Below, one piece after another: positions 25,181 to 37,820 of a stretch of DNA of 60,000 nt. The notes beneath the pieces are model-generated. The model was not told the origin of the DNA, did no database searches, and worked only from the letters and a program-made list of their open reading frames with translations. The position numbers and the translations under genes were made by a program. Source of the DNA: Symsagittifera roscoffensis (taxonomy: Eukaryota; Xenacoelomorpha; Acoela; Convolutidae); assembly GCF_963678635.1 (NCBI RefSeq), contig NC_087062.1, positions 13,810,670 through 13,870,669 of the forward strand, given 5' to 3'. The number at the start of each line of letters is the position of its first letter. Position 1 is the stretch's first letter.

Positions 25181-25709
25181 TCCGACTTTCGTAACGAAAA
25201 TAATGCAATATTTGTGCCGGAGTGGGTTTTTTTTCTTCAGACAATTTTCGATTTTTTAACTAGCCATTTTTGACCGAATTTTTTTAAATATCATTCAAAA
25301 GTTATTGTTGCCCTGAGCTCAAATTTGAAAAGGTATTTCAGTTGTGATCATTTTTCGTAAAGTTATGGGGGTTTAAATGTTGCCATTTTGGCCAATTTGG
25401 GAAAATTAACGCGCGATATATTTCGCGCTATTAACGCGTAAGCGGAGATTTAATCCGTCGAGAAAATCGTTCCAAATTTGTTCAAAGAAGCTTTTTTCCA
25501 TAATTGATTTGTACAAGGAGCAAATTCTATCCTTTTGTTCTATATATGGCGTGTGGAAGGACGATTTTCATTTAAAAAAATTTCAAATTTTAGAAAAAAA
25601 AATTCCATTTTTTTTAATACATTTAATTTCTCAATGTTATTACTGCTCCATAAAACCTCAAAAGGCGGTCAAATCATTCAGGGCATCGCCCTGATACGAA
25701 CAGTCTTGT
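25181..25709 (+). repeat. Module B short unit
   Basis: Runs from CGATCCGACTTTCGTAACG to CATCGCCCTGATACGAACAGTCTTGTT. The central palindrome GCGCGATATATTTCGCGC is intact. The 3-prime hairpin carries a change (GGGCATCGCCC) that keeps the stem. Two short plus-strand frames near 25509-25738 overlap in different phases and are not genes. Confidence 0.75.
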
Positions 25710-25855
25710 TTAGCGATTTTAATCAATCACATCGCTAGCAATACGACTCTGTAAACTTAGGCTCTGTAAAGACTTTCAAATTTGATTGCTGAATAAAGTC
25801 AGAAATTCCATATTCCCTTCTTAATTTTATTAAAATAGAAAGAGCTTTTTTTTTA
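25710..25855. other. Spacer between opposing B units
   Basis: About 145 bp of sequence not matched elsewhere in the window, lying between a forward B (left) and inverted B copies (right). It marks the first switch of orientation in the array. Confidence 0.5.
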
Positions 25856-26530
25856 GTTTTAAATTTGAGATTTTTATGAAAATTATCCCCCCAGCCATAT
25901 AAACTGTGATAAATTTTGATGCGCGAAATATATCGCGCATTAATTTTCCCAAATTGACCGAAACGGCAACCTTTAAACCCCCATAACTTTTCGAAAAATG
26001 ATCACAGCTGAAACATCCTTTCAAATTTAAGCTCAGGACAACAATAGCTTTCGAATGATGTAGAAAAAAACCGTCAAAAATGGCTAGTTAAAAAGTCAAA
26101 ATTTGTCTGAAGAAAAAAAAAACCCACCCCGAGCACAAATATTCCGTTACTTTCGTATCGAAAGTCGGAACAATAAATGAACTAAATTTTTTTTTCTCAA
26201 ATTTGAAAAATCACCCCCCCCTCCCCCACACGCCATTTAAGTACAAAACAATAGATTTTGCTCCTAGTAACAAATCAATTATGGCAAATAAGCTTCTCTC
26301 AAACATTTTGGAATGATTTCTAAGACGGATTCAATCTCCGCTTACGCGTTAATAGCGCAAAATATATCGCGCGTTAGTTGTCCCAAGTTGGCCAAAATGG
26401 CAATCTTTAAACTCCCATAAATTTACGAAAAAGGATCATAGGTGAAATATCATTCAAATTTAAGCTCAAGACAACAATAGCTTTTGAATGATATAAAAAA
26501 TTTCATCACAATTGGCTAGTTAAAAATTTG
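25856..26530 (-). repeat. Inverted module B copies
   Basis: Two inverted partial units: GCGCGAAATATATCGCGC near 25921 and GCGCAAAATATATCGCGC near 26354, and the start hairpin in reverse (TTCCGTTACTTTCGTATCGAAAGTCGGAA) near 26141-26169. The second unit breaks at about 26530 where forward B resumes. A poly-C tract (CACCCCCCCCTCCCCC) is near 26213. Confidence 0.75.
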
Positions 26531-28295
26531 AAAAATTTGAAAAAGGTATTGTTTTCCTGAGCTCAAATTTGAAAAGATATTTCACCAGTGATCATTTTTT
26601 GTAAAGTTATGGGGGTTTAAAGATTGCCATTTTGGCCAATTTGGGACAATTAACGCGCGATATATTTCGCGCTAAATACGCGTAAACGGAGAGTTGATCC
26701 GTCTTAAAATCGTTCCAAATTGGTTCAAAGAAGTTATTTGCCATAATTGATTTGTTACAAGAAGCGAAATCTATCCGTTTGTACTTTATATGGCGTGTGG
26801 GGGGATAATTTTCAAAAAGAAAATTTTTTTAATTTCTATTTTTTTTTAAATACATATAATTTTTAAATGTTTTTACTACTCCATAAAACCTTAAAAGGCA
26901 GTCGGAACATTTCAGGGTTTCTATCTGATACGGCCAGTTTTGTTGGTTTTATAATTCATACTCGATACAAATTTCACTACTTGCAATTCAATATAAACAG
27001 CCTTTTACAAAACCATAGTTTTGCCATTTAAATGGCAGAGTGAACATTCAGTGTTTTGCCCTGATTTGAGCAGTTTTTTCTAGCTTCGCTCCTATGTAGC
27101 AAAAACTTGTCGGTTAATATTTGATGGCCGTTTTACTTTCTTTGGTTTTGGTAAATGAAAACGATTTCCCTGCATGGTGTCTTAAGTAAAAAAAATCAAA
27201 CAAGGATAGCAGGCTGGAAGTAGCACAGAAAGTTGCGACCAAAGTTCTTAAAACACACACATTTGATTTTTTGTTTCGATTTTCGATACGAAAATAACGG
27301 AATTTTTGTGCTCGGGGTGGGGTTTTTTTTTCTTCAGACAAACTTCGACTTTTTAACTAGCAATTTTTGACGGTTTTTTTTTCTACATCATTCGAAAGCT
27401 ATTGTTGTCTTGAGCTTAAATTTGAAAAGATATTTCCTCTGTGATAATTTTAGTAAAGTTATGAGGGTTTAAAGATTGCCATTTTGGCCATTTTGGCCAA
27501 TTTGGGACAATTAACGCGAGACATATTTCGCGCTATTAACGCGTAAGCGAGATTTAATCCGTCTTAGAAATCGTTCCAATTTGGTTCAAGGAAGTTTATA
27601 TGCCATAATTGATTTGTTAATATCAGCAAAATCTATCACTTTGTACTTAATATGGAATGTGGGGCGATGTTTTCACAAAAAATCTCATTTTTCTGTTTGA
27701 TGTTTCTATGTTATTACTGCTGCATAGACAGTCGGAATATTCAATGCTTTGCCCTGATACGAGCAGTCTTGTTGTTTAGAGTTTCGGTACGAAAGTAATG
27801 GAATAATTGTGCTCGGTGTGGGTTTTTTTTTCTTCAGACAAATTTCGACTTTTCATAGCCATATTGACAGAATTTTTTTTCTATCTTTCAAAAAGTATTG
27901 TTGCACTGAGCTTCAAATTAAAAAAGAATTCACCTGTGATTTTTTTCGTTCAGTAATGGGTTCTAAAGATAGCCATTGGGCCAAATTGGGACAATTAACG
28001 AGCGATATGTTTCGCGCTATTAACCCATTAGCGGAGATTAATCCGTCTTCGAAATTGTTCCAAATTGGTTGACGGAAGCTTATATGCCATAATTGATTTG
28101 TTAATAGGAGCAAAATTTATCACTTAGTACTTTTTATGACGTGTGGGAGGATGATTTTTTAAAAAAAATTTCAAATTTTAGAAAAAAAAATTTCATTTTA
28201 TTTTATTGCATTTAATTTTTTTTTATTACTGCTCCATAATACTTGAAAGGTAGTCGGAGTAGTCAGGGCTTTGCCCTGATACAAGCAGTCTTGTT
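26531..28295 (+). repeat. Module B array VII: long, short, short
   Basis: A 5-prime truncated long unit, then short units starting near 27272 and 27774, with about 500-bp spacing. All three hairpins are present in each complete unit. The short units have GTTTAGAGTTTCGGTACG as a variant start. Confidence 0.75.
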
Positions 28296-28457
28296 TCTAT
28301 TTGGTGACCTTTTCTTCATGCGTGCTGTGATCAAAATTTTCTGGAAAAATACATTTTAGGCATATTCGACAGTCATGGTAAAAAAGCAAACTGAACAAAA
28401 ATTTTTGAGGTAAAACGACTGGAAACGAAAAATCACTCATCAGATATTTCTGAGTTT
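28296..28457 (+). repeat. 162-bp insert shared by two B arrays
   Basis: Sits exactly between the end of one B unit (CTTGTT) and the start of the next (TTGTTCCGAC). Nearly the same segment, with a few substitutions, sits at the same kind of joint at 42163-42329. It includes CATTTTAGGCATATTCGACAGTCAT. It has no terminal repeat of its own. It may be a B-unit variant tail or an insertion copied along with its flanks. Confidence 0.6.
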
Positions 28458-31428
28458 TTGTTCCGACTTTCGATACAAAAATATCGGAATATTTGTGCTC
28501 GCGGTGGGTTTTTTTTTCTTCAGACAAACTTCGACTTTTTAACTAGCCATTTTTGACGGAATTTTTTCATATCACTCAAAAGGTATTGTTGTCTTGAGCT
28601 CAAATTTGAAAAGATGTTTCACCTGTGATCATTTTTTGTGAAGTTATGGGGTTTAAAGATTGCCATTTTGGCCAATTTAAGACAATTAACGCGCGATTTA
28701 TTTCGCGCTATTAACGCGTAAGCGGAGAGTTGATCCGTCTTAAACTCGTTCCAAATTGGTTCAAAGAAGTTAGTTTGCCATAATTGATTTGTTACAAATT
28801 GCAAAATCTTTTCGTTTGTACTTTATATGGCGTGTGGGGGGATGATTTTCAAAAAAAAATTTTTTTTAATTTTTATTATTTTTTAAATACATATAATTTT
28901 TAAATGTTTTTACTGCTCCATAAAACCTTAAAAGGCAGTCGGAACCTTCAGGGCTTCTACCTGATATAGGCAGTTTGGTTGGTTTTATGATTCATACTCT
29001 AAACAACTTTCACTACTTGAAATTCAATAAAAACAGCCTTTTAAAAATCATAGTTTTGCCATTCAAATGGCAGAGTGAACATTCAGTGTTTTGCCCTGAT
29101 TCGAGCAGTTTTTTCTAGCTTCGCTTCTATGTAGCAAAAACTTGTCGGTTATTATTTTATGGCCGTTTTACTTTTTTTGGTTTTGGTAGATGAAAACAAT
29201 TTCCCTGCATGGTGTCTTAAGTAAAAAAAATCAAACAAGGATAGCAGGCTGCAAGTAGCACAGAATGTTGTGACCAAAGTTCTTAAAACACACACATTTG
29301 TTTTTTTGTTCCAATTTTCGATACGAAAGTAGCCGAATATTTGTGCTCGGGGTGGGTTTTTTTTCTTCAGACAAATTTTGACTTTTTAACTAGCCATTTT
29401 TGACGTTTTTTTTCTACATCATTCGAAAGCTATTGTTGTCCTGAGCTTAAATTTGAAAAGATGTTTCACCTCTGATCATTTTTTGTGAAGTTATGGGGTT
29501 TAAAGATTGCCATTTTGGCCAATTTAAGACAATTAACGCGCGATTTATTTCGCGCTATTAACGCGTAAGCGGAGAGTTGATCCGTCTTAAACTCGTTCCA
29601 AATTGGTTCAAAGAAGTTAATTTGCCATAATTGATTTGTTACAAATAGCAAAATCTTTTCGTTTGTACTTTATATGGCGTTTGGGGTGATGATTTTCAAA
29701 AAAAAAATTTTTTTAATTTTTATTATTTTTTAAATACATATAATTTTTAAATGTTTTTACTGCTCCATAAAACCTTAAAAGGCAGTCGGAACCTTCAGGG
29801 CTTCTACCTGATACGAGCAGTTTGGTTGGTTTTATAATTCATACTCGAAACAACTTTCACTACTTGAAATTCAATAAAAACAGCCTTTTAAAAAATCATA
29901 GTTTTGCCATTCAAATGGCAGAGTGAACATTCAGTGTTTTGCCCTGATTCGAGCAGTTTTTTCTAGCTTCGCTTCTATGTAGCAAAAACTTGTCGGTTAT
30001 TATTTTATGGCCGTTTTACATTTTTTTGGTTTTGGTAGATGAAAACAATTTCCCTGCATGGTGTCTTAAGTAAAAAAAATCAAACAAGGACAGCAGGCTG
30101 CAAGTAGCACAGAATGTTGTGACCAAAGTTCTTAAAACACACACATTTGTTTTTTTTGTTCCAATTTTCGATACGAAAGTAGCGGAATATTCGTGCTCGG
30201 GGTGGGTTTTTTTTCTTCAGACAAATTTTGACTTTTTAACTAGCCATTTTTGACGGTTTTTTTCTACATCATTCGAAAGCTATTGTTGTCCTGAGCTTAA
30301 ATTGGAAAAAGTATTTCTCCTGTGATAATATTTAGTAAAGTAATGAGGGTTTAAAAAAAATCAAACAAGGATAGCAGGCTGCAAGTAGCACAGAATGTTG
30401 TGACCAAAGTTCTTAAAACACACACATTTGTTTTTTTGTTCCGATTTTCGATACGAAAGTAGCGGAATATTCGTGCTCGGGGTGGGTTTCTTTTCTTCAG
30501 ACAAATTTTGACTTTTTAACTAGCCTTTTTTGACGGTTTTTTTCTTCATCATTCAAAAGCTATTGTTGTTCTGAGCTTAAATTGGAAAAAGTAATTCACC
30601 TGTGATAATTTTTAGTAAAGTAAAGAGGGTTTAAAGATTGCCATTTTGGCCATTTTGGCCATTTTGGGACAATTAACGCGCGACATATTTCGCGCTATTA
30701 ACGCGTAAGCGAGATTTAATCCGTCTTAGAAATCGTTCCAATTTGGTTCAAGGAAGCTTATATGCCATAATTGATTTGTTAATATCAGCAAAATCTATCA
30801 TTTTGTACTTAATATAGAATGTGGGGCGATGTTTTCACAAAAAATCTCATTTTTCTGTTTGATGTTTCTATGTTATTACTGCTGCATAGACAGTCGGAAT
30901 ATTCATTGCTTCGCCCTGATACGAGCAGTCTTGTTGTTTAGAGTTTCGGTACGAAAGTAATGGAATAATTGTGCTCGGGGTGGGTTTTTTTTTCTTCAGA
31001 CAAATTTCGACTTTTTATAGCCATTTTGACAGAAATTTTTTTCTATCTTTCAAAAAGAATTGTTGCACTGAGCTTAAAATTAAAAAAAGAAATTTCACCT
31101 GTGATTTTTTTTTCGTTCAGTAATGGGTTCTAAAGATAGCCATTGGGCCAATTTGGGACAATTAACGAGCGATATATTTCGCGCTATCAACCCATTAGCG
31201 GAGATTATTCCGTCTTCGAAATTGTTCCAATTTGGTTGACCGAAGCTTATATGCCATAATTGATTTGTAAATAGGAGCAAAATTTATCACTTAGTACTTA
31301 TTATGACGTGTGGGATGATGATTTTTTTTAAAAAATTCAAATTTTAGAAAAAAAATTTCATTTTATTTTATTACATTCAATTGTTTTTGTTATTACTGCT
31401 CCATAAAACTTAAAAGGCAGTCGGAATA
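28458..31428 (+). repeat. Module B array VIII: two near-identical 847-bp units and later units
   Basis: Long units starting 28458 and about 29308, offset 847 bp by matching frames at 28619 and 29466, then a unit starting near 30157 that is interrupted near 30350 and restarts with TCAAACAAGGATAGCAGGCTG, and short units from about 30438 and 30943. The interruption is a partial duplication of the long-form tail. Central palindromes are intact in most units. Confidence 0.75.
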
Positions 31429-32265
31429 GATTATAGAAATTTATTTTCGAGTCAAAAGTTGAAATTGTGATGTTAAGTCAGAAAAGGCCAAGGTTATAAA
31501 AAGGTCAAAACGGCTGTTTTTGACATTTTTTAGAAAACTTTTGACCAAAAACTGCGTTGATGTAAGCTATAACTTACTCCGACATTTTGTTCCTAATTTA
31601 CCACATCAGTTACACTTTTTCACCCGTTGAAGGACACCACTTACTGCCAGCGGTTTGCTCCTCAGTTTCGAATTTTTGATTTAACAGCGTTGTATGCTTT
31701 AATAACATTAAATAATTTTATGAAGGTTGACTAAGCACTGTATGTTACCTCATGTTAACTTACCTCACTTTCAGCAAAATACTGTGCCCATACAATTATA
31801 ACAGACACTCATTCAAAACACAGTAACCCCGGATCGAAGCTACTATAGTAGAAAATAATATTCGGCCTTAACCAAAACTTCCACAAACAAGATTATAGAA
31901 ATTTATTTTCGAGTTAAAAGTTGAAATTGTGATGACAGGTCAGAAATGGCCAAGGTTATAAAAAGGTCAAAAAGGCTATTTCTGTCTTTTTTTAGAAATT
32001 TTTTGACCAAAAACTGCGTTTTTTTGCCGAGTGTTGCTTTTAAAATAAGCATAGACCGGCACCAAAGGCGTTTCTAGAAAACATTTATGGAAACGTCGAA
32101 AATCGATGCCATAAAAATATACCAGAACGAAGCCTTTTGGCTGGTGAGGGGGTCGAATCCCTGAGAGGTTCGACTTCCAACCCATCTATATTTATTCCGA
32201 TGTCAAGAAAAACCGTTGGAATTTTTTTTGATTTTCTGTCAAGTACAGCTAGCGTGCATGCTTAT
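31429..32265 (+). mobile_element. Module C copy III
   Basis: R1 31429-31558, core 31559-31890, R2 31891-32020, then the MITE-like tail ending GTGCATGCTTATTGATCCGAC. Same internal order as copies I and II, with scattered substitutions. The 69-codon minus frame at 31976-32185 is shared by the three C copies but starts and ends in repeat boundaries and is not credible as a gene. Confidence 0.65.
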
Positions 32266-33440
32266 TGATCCGACTTTCGTAACGAAAATAATGCAATATG
32301 TGTGCCGGAGTGGGTTTTTTTTTCTTCAGACAATTTTCGACTTTTTAACTAGCCATTTTTTTGACCAAGTTTTTTTCATATTATTCAAAAGGTATTGTTG
32401 CCCTGAGCTCAAATTTGAAAAGTTATTTCAGCTGTGATCATTTTTCGTAAAGTTATGGGGGTTTAAATGTTGCCATTTTGGCCAAATTGGGAAAATTAAC
32501 GCGGGATATATTTCGCGCTATTAACGCGTAAGAGGAGATTTAATCCGTCAAGAAAATTGTTCCAAATTTGTTCAAAGAAGCTTTTTTCCTCAATTGATTT
32601 GTACAAGGAGCAAATTCTATCCTTTTGTTCTATATATGGCGTGTGGAAGGACGATTTTCATTTAAAAAAATTCAAATTTTAGAAAAAAAAATTCCATTTT
32701 ATTTTAATACATTTAATTTTTTAATGTTATTACTGCTCCATAAAACTTCAAAAGGCAGTCGGAACTTTCAGGGCTTCGCCCTGATACGAGCAATCTTGTT
32801 GATGCTTTTAGTTTTCATAATGGCGTTAAAGAAACTCCAAATTCTAACTATACTCGAGTAAAACTAAATTAAGCTTAAGTAAGCTAATGTGAACGGCCTA
32901 AATTAAACAATAATAAGACTGCTCGTATCAGGGCGAAGCCCTGAATGTTCCGACTGCTTTTTAAGGTCTATGGAGCAGTAATAACATGAAAAACTTAATT
33001 GTAATTTAATGAAATAAAAACTTTTAAAAAGTTGAGATTTTTTCTTGTAAAAGCATCCCGCCACAGGCCATATTAAATACAAAGTGATAAATTTTGCTCC
33101 TATAAACAAATATAGCGAATAAGCTTCCCTCAACCAATTTGGAAAGATTTCTAAGACGGATTCAATTTCCGCTTACGCGTTAATAGCGCGAAAAATATCG
33201 CGCGTTAGTTGTCCCAAGTTGGCGAAAATGGCAATTTTTAAACTCCCATAAATTTACGAAAAAGGATCATAGGTGAAATATCTTTCAAATTTAAGCTCAG
33301 GACAACAATAGCTTTCGAATGATATAAAAAATTTCATCAGAATTGGCTAGTTAAAAAGTTGAAATTTGTCCGAAGAAAAAACCCACCCCGAGCTCAAATT
33401 TTGCCTTATTTTCGTTACGAAAGTCGGATCAATAAGCATG
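32266..33440. repeat. Large palindrome of two opposing B units (I)
   Basis: A forward short B (32266 to about 32808) and an inverted B (about 32908 to 33440) face each other across a ~100-bp spacer reading TTTTAGTTTTCATAATGGCG through GAACGGCCTAAATTAA. Arms of about 500 bp could form a cruciform or long hairpin transcript. The same palindrome with almost the same spacer is at about 42330-43450. Confidence 0.7.
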
Positions 33441-34135
33441 CACGCTAGCTGTACTTGACAGAAAATCAAAAAAAAATCCAATCGGTTTTTCTCGACATCG
33501 GAATAAATATATATGGGGAGGGAGTCGAGCTCAAATTTGAAAGCTTGTTTTCTGGAAACGCCTTTGGCGCCGGTCTATGCTTATTTTAAAAGCTACACTC
33601 GAGTAAAACTAAATTAAGCTTAAGTAAGCTAATGTGAACGGCCTAAATTAAACAATAAAAAGACTGCTCGTATCAGCGCGAAGCCCTGAATGTTCCGACT
33701 GCTTTTTAAGGTCTATAGAGCAGTAAAAACATGAAAAATTCAATTGCATCCCCACAGGCCATATTAAGTACAAAGTGATAAATTTTGCTCCTATAAACAA
33801 ATCAATTATGGCAAAAAAGCTTCTCTCAACCAATTTGGAAAGATTTCTAAGACGGATTCAATTTCCGCTTACGCGTTAATAGCGCGAAATATATCGCGCG
33901 TTAGTTGTCCCAAGTTGGCAAAAATGGCAATTTTTAAACCCCCAAAAATTTACGAAAAAGGATCATAGGTAAAATATCTTTCAATTTTGAGCTCAGGACA
34001 ACAATAGCTTTCGAATGATATAAAATTTCATCAGAATTGGCTAGTTAAAAAGTTGAAATTTGTCTGAAGAAAAAACCCACCCCGAGCACAAATTTTGCTT
34101 TATTTTCGTTACGAAAGTCGGATCAATAAGCATTA
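33441..34135 (-). repeat. Inverted C fragment and inverted B unit
   Basis: A piece of C tail (GCATGCACGCTAGCTGTAC through GGCGCCGGTCTATGC), cut at about 33595, is joined to a repeat of the palindrome spacer and an inverted B unit (about 33650-34130). This 696-bp combination appears again twice in tandem at 42.96 and 43.66 kb. Confidence 0.65.
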
Positions 34136-34740
34136 TTTTAAAAGCAACACTCGGCAAAAAAAACGCAGTTTTTGGTCAAAAGTTTAAGTTTTTTTGACCT
34201 TTTTATAACCTTGGCCATTTCTGACCTGTCATCACAATTTCAACTTTTGACTCGAAAATAATTTTCTATAATCTTGTTTGTGGAAGTTTTGGTTAAGGCC
34301 GAATATTATTTTCTATTATAGTAGCTTCGATCCGAGGTTACTGTGTTTTGAATGAGTGTCTGTTATACTTGTATGAGCACAGTATTTTGCTGAAAGTGAG
34401 GTAAGTTAACAAGAGGTAACATACAGTGCTTAGTCAACCTTCATAAAATTATTTAATGTTATTAAAGCATACAACGCTGGTAAATCAAAATTCGAAACTG
34501 AGGAGCAAACCGCTGGCAGTAAGTGATGTCCTTCAACGGGTGAAAAAGTGTAACTGAAATGGTAAATTAGGAATAAAATGTCGGAGTAAGTTATAGCTTA
34601 CACCAACACTGATAGTAGTAGAACTTTTAGGATATTGAAGCATCATAATGCTTTACTCTATTCTATGGTATAGCCGAGTCTACTCAAAAGTGCCGAACAG
34701 TTGCACGACCAATACTAGGACCTGATATGATGCCAACCCA
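34136..34740 (-). mobile_element. Inverted module C part with core, adjoining gypsy fragment
   Basis: In reverse relative to copies I-III: part of the tail, one R repeat, then the core continuing past the point where copies I-III stop (GTTATAGCTTACACCAACACTGATAGTAG) and running into gypsy-like sequence. Only one R is present, so the core here is not bracketed. Confidence 0.6.
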
Positions 34741-34943
34741 GTGCCCAATACATGGTCTCCCAGATTCTCAGCCAAAGATTACAAGACCAGTGTAAAGCAA
34801 AAGCCTGAGTCTTTTCTGCAAAACAGGCAAGGTTGCGTTTCAAATGCAAGACGCAGTAAAAACAAAGTTACCCGATATGGTCCGACAGATTTTTTGACCC
34901 AGTGCACTCCCGAAGAATTTTCCTTGCATCTCCGGTCGTGTGA
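34741..34943 (+). pseudogene. Truncated Ty3/gypsy reverse-transcriptase start, copy 1
   Basis: The plus-strand translation contains DYKTSVKQKPESFLQNRQG followed by an ARRSKNKV stretch, the region leading into the reverse-transcriptase fingers of Ty3/gypsy pol. A shorter T run than in the 45-kb copy shifts the frame before the conserved end. Similarity stops at about 34943, where module B 3-prime sequence begins (AAATTTTTATTTTATTTTAAATAC). It is a dead fragment carried by the amplified composite. The assignment rests on its continuity with a longer pol remnant at 45 kb. Confidence 0.6.
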
Positions 34944-36422
34944 AATTTTTAAAATTTTTATTTTATTTTAAATACATATATTTTTTTAATGTTATTACTG
35001 CTCCATAAAACCTTAAAAGGCAGTCGGAACCTTCAGGGCTTCTACTTGATACGAGCAGTTTTGTTGGTTTTATATTTCATACTCGACAAAAATTTCACTG
35101 CTTGAAATTCAATATAAACAGCCTTTCAAAAAATCCTTGTTTTGCCTCTTAGATGACAGAGTGAACATTCAGTGTTTTGCCCTGATTCGAGCAGTTTTTT
35201 CTATGTTCTTCGCTCATATGTAGCAAAAACTTGTCGGTTATTATTTGATGGCCGTCTTACTTTCTTTGGTTTTGGTAGATGAAAAAAAATTCCCTGCATG
35301 ATGTCTTAAGTAAAAAAATCAAATAAGGATAGCAGGCTGCAAGTAGCACAATATGTTGCGACCAAAGTTCTTAAAACACACAAATTTGTTTTTTTTGTTC
35401 CGATTTTTGATACGGAATATTTGTGCTCGGGGTGGGATTCTTTTCAGACAAATGTCGACTTATTAACTAGCCAGTTTTGACGGAGTTTTCTTACATCATT
35501 CGAAAGCTATTGTTTCTTGAGCTTAAATTTGAGAAAATATTTCACCTGTGATAATTTTTAGTAAAGTTATGAGGGATTAAAGATTGCCATTTTTGGCCAT
35601 TTGGGCCAATTTGGGACAATTAACGCGCGACATATTCCGCGCTATTAACGCGTAAGCGAGATTTCATCCGTCTTAGAAATCGTTCCAATTTGGTTCAAGG
35701 AAGCTTATATGCCATAATTGATTTGTTAATATTAGCAAAATCTATCACTTTGTACTTAATATGGAATGTGGGGCGATGTTTTCACAAAAAATCCCATTTT
35801 TCTATTTGATGTTTCTATGTTATTACTGCTGCATAGACCTTAAAAGGCAGTCGGAACATTCAGGGCTTCGCCCTGATACGAGCAGTCTTGTTGTTCCGAG
35901 TTTCGATACAAAAGTAATGGAATATTTGTGCTCGGGGTGGGTTTTTTTTTCATCAGACAAATTTCGACTTTTTATACCCATTTTTGACAGAATTTTTTTA
36001 AAATCTTTCAAAAGGTATTGCTGCACTGAGCTTAAATCCAAAAAGAAATTTCACCTGTGATTTTTTTTCGTTCAGTAATGGGTTCTAAAGATAGCCATTT
36101 GGGCCAATTTGGGACAATTAACGAGCGATATATTTCGCGCTATTAACCCGTTAGCGGAGGTTAATCCGTCTTAGATATCGTTCCAATTTGGTTGAGGGAA
36201 GCTGATTTGCCATGATTGTTTTGTTACTAGGAGGGAAATACATCAGTTTGTACTTTATATGGCGTGTGGTATGATTTCACAAAAAATCTCAAATTAAAGA
36301 AAAATTAATTTCATTTGATTAAATTTAATATGTTCATATTTTCATGTTATTACTGCTCCATAGACCACGAAAGGCAGTCGGAACATTCAGGGCTTCGCCC
36401 TGATACGAGCTGTTTTGTTGTT
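34944..36422 (+). repeat. Module B array: partial long unit and two short units
   Basis: A 5-prime truncated long unit, then units starting near 35396 and 35893. The last ends GGGCTTCGCCCTGATACGAGCTGTTTTGTT at about 36420. The 99-codon frame at 35761-36060 recurs at 38645 because the DNA is duplicated. Confidence 0.75.
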
Positions 36423-36574
36423 GCTTCAGGTCATATTTAAATTAAACGTGGGGAACAGAGTACATGAACAGATAGGACTTGAATGTGGCAAGTTATTCTG
36501 CCACTCAGAAGATTAGAGACTGATTTAAATTCTAAATGCTACTAGCTAAACTTCCCTAACAACCACCGAGTGCC
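36423..36574. other. Spacer between opposing B units
   Basis: About 150 bp with TTGAATGTGGCAAGTTATTCTGCCACTCAGAAG, holding a short hairpin (GTGGCA/TGCCAC). It recurs once, in the second composite copy at about 39307-39458, and nowhere else. Confidence 0.5.
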
Positions 36575-37613
36575 TACCGATTCAATCTCCGCATAAGCGT
36601 TAATAGCGCGAAATAAATCGCGGTTTAGTTGTCCCAAGTTGGCCAAAATGGCAATATTTAAACACCCATAAATTTATGAAAAAGGATCATAGGTGAAATA
36701 TCTTTCAAATTTAAGCTCAGGACAACAATAGCTTCCGAATGATAAAAAAACTTTCATCAGAATTGGCTAGTTAAAAATTTGAAGTTTGTCTGAAGAAAAA
36801 AACCCACCCCGAGCACAAATATTGCACTAGATTTTGTTACGAAAGTCGGATCAATAAGCATGCACGCTAGCTGTACTTGACAGAAAATCAAAAAAAAATC
36901 CAACCGGTTTTTCTCGACATCGGAATAAATATATATGGGGAGGGAGTCGAGCTCAAATTTGAAAGCATGTTTTCTGGAAACGCCTTTGGCGCCGGTCTAT
37001 GCTTATTTTAAAAGCAACACTCGGAGAAAAAACGCAGTTTTTGGCAGAAGTTTTCTAAAAAGTGCCAAAAATAGCCATTTTGACTTTTTTATAACCTTGG
37101 GGTTTTCTGACCTGTCATCAGAATTTCAATTTTTGACTCAAAAAGAAATTTCTATAATCTTGTTTGTGGAAGTTTTGGTCATTGGTCAAGGCCGAATATT
37201 ATTTTCTGCTATAGTAGCTTCGATCCGAGATTACTGTGTTTTGAATGAGCACAGTATTTTGCTGAAAGTGAGGTAAGTTAACATGAGGTAACATACAGTG
37301 CTTAGTCAACCTTCATAAAATTATTTAAGGTTATTAAAGCACACACCGCTGGTAAATCAAAAGTTCGAAACTGAGGAGCAAACCGCTGGCAGTAAGTGGT
37401 GTCCTTCAACGGGTGAAAAAGTGTAACTGATATGGTAAATTAGAAATAAAATGTCGGAGTAAGTTATGGCTTACACCAACACTGGTAGTAGTAGAACTTT
37501 TAGAATATTGAAGCATCATAATACTTTACTCTATTCTATGGTATAGCCGAGTCTACTCAAAAGTGCCGAACAGATGCACGACCAATACTTGGACCTGATA
37601 TGATGCCAACCCA
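36575..37613 (-). repeat. Inverted partial B, C tail, R repeat and core
   Basis: An inverted partial B (GCGCGAAATAAATCGCG, a weakened central palindrome) leads through ATTGCACTAGATTTTGTTACGAAAGTCGG into inverted C tail, one R repeat and the core. The core has a small deletion (lacks TGTCTGTTATACTTG) compared with 34.3 and 44.6 kb. The 113-codon plus frame at 36935-37276 spans these unrelated modules and is not a gene. Confidence 0.65.
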
Positions 37614-37820
37614 GTGACCAAAACATCGTCTGCTAGATTCTCAGCCAAAGATTACAAGACCAGTATAAAGCAAAAGCCTGAGTCTTTTCTGCAAAACAGG
37701 CAAGGTTGCGTTTCAAATGCAAGACTCAGTAAAAACAAAGTTACCCGATATGGTCCGTCATATTTTTTTGACCCAGTGAACTTCCGAGGAATTTTCCTTG
37801 CATCTCCAGTTGTGTGAAAT
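37614..37820 (+). pseudogene. Truncated Ty3/gypsy reverse-transcriptase start, copy 2
   Basis: Same block as copy 1, here open through to an ASPVV end, the residues just before the first conserved reverse-transcriptase strand. It stops at about 37820 and joins B-type sequence. Differences from the 45-kb copy are few. No catalytic residues are included. Confidence 0.65.

Noticed and set aside
36935-37276. 113-codon frame repeated at 39820-40161
   Set aside because: It spans C tail, R and core modules and is repeated only because the DNA is duplicated.
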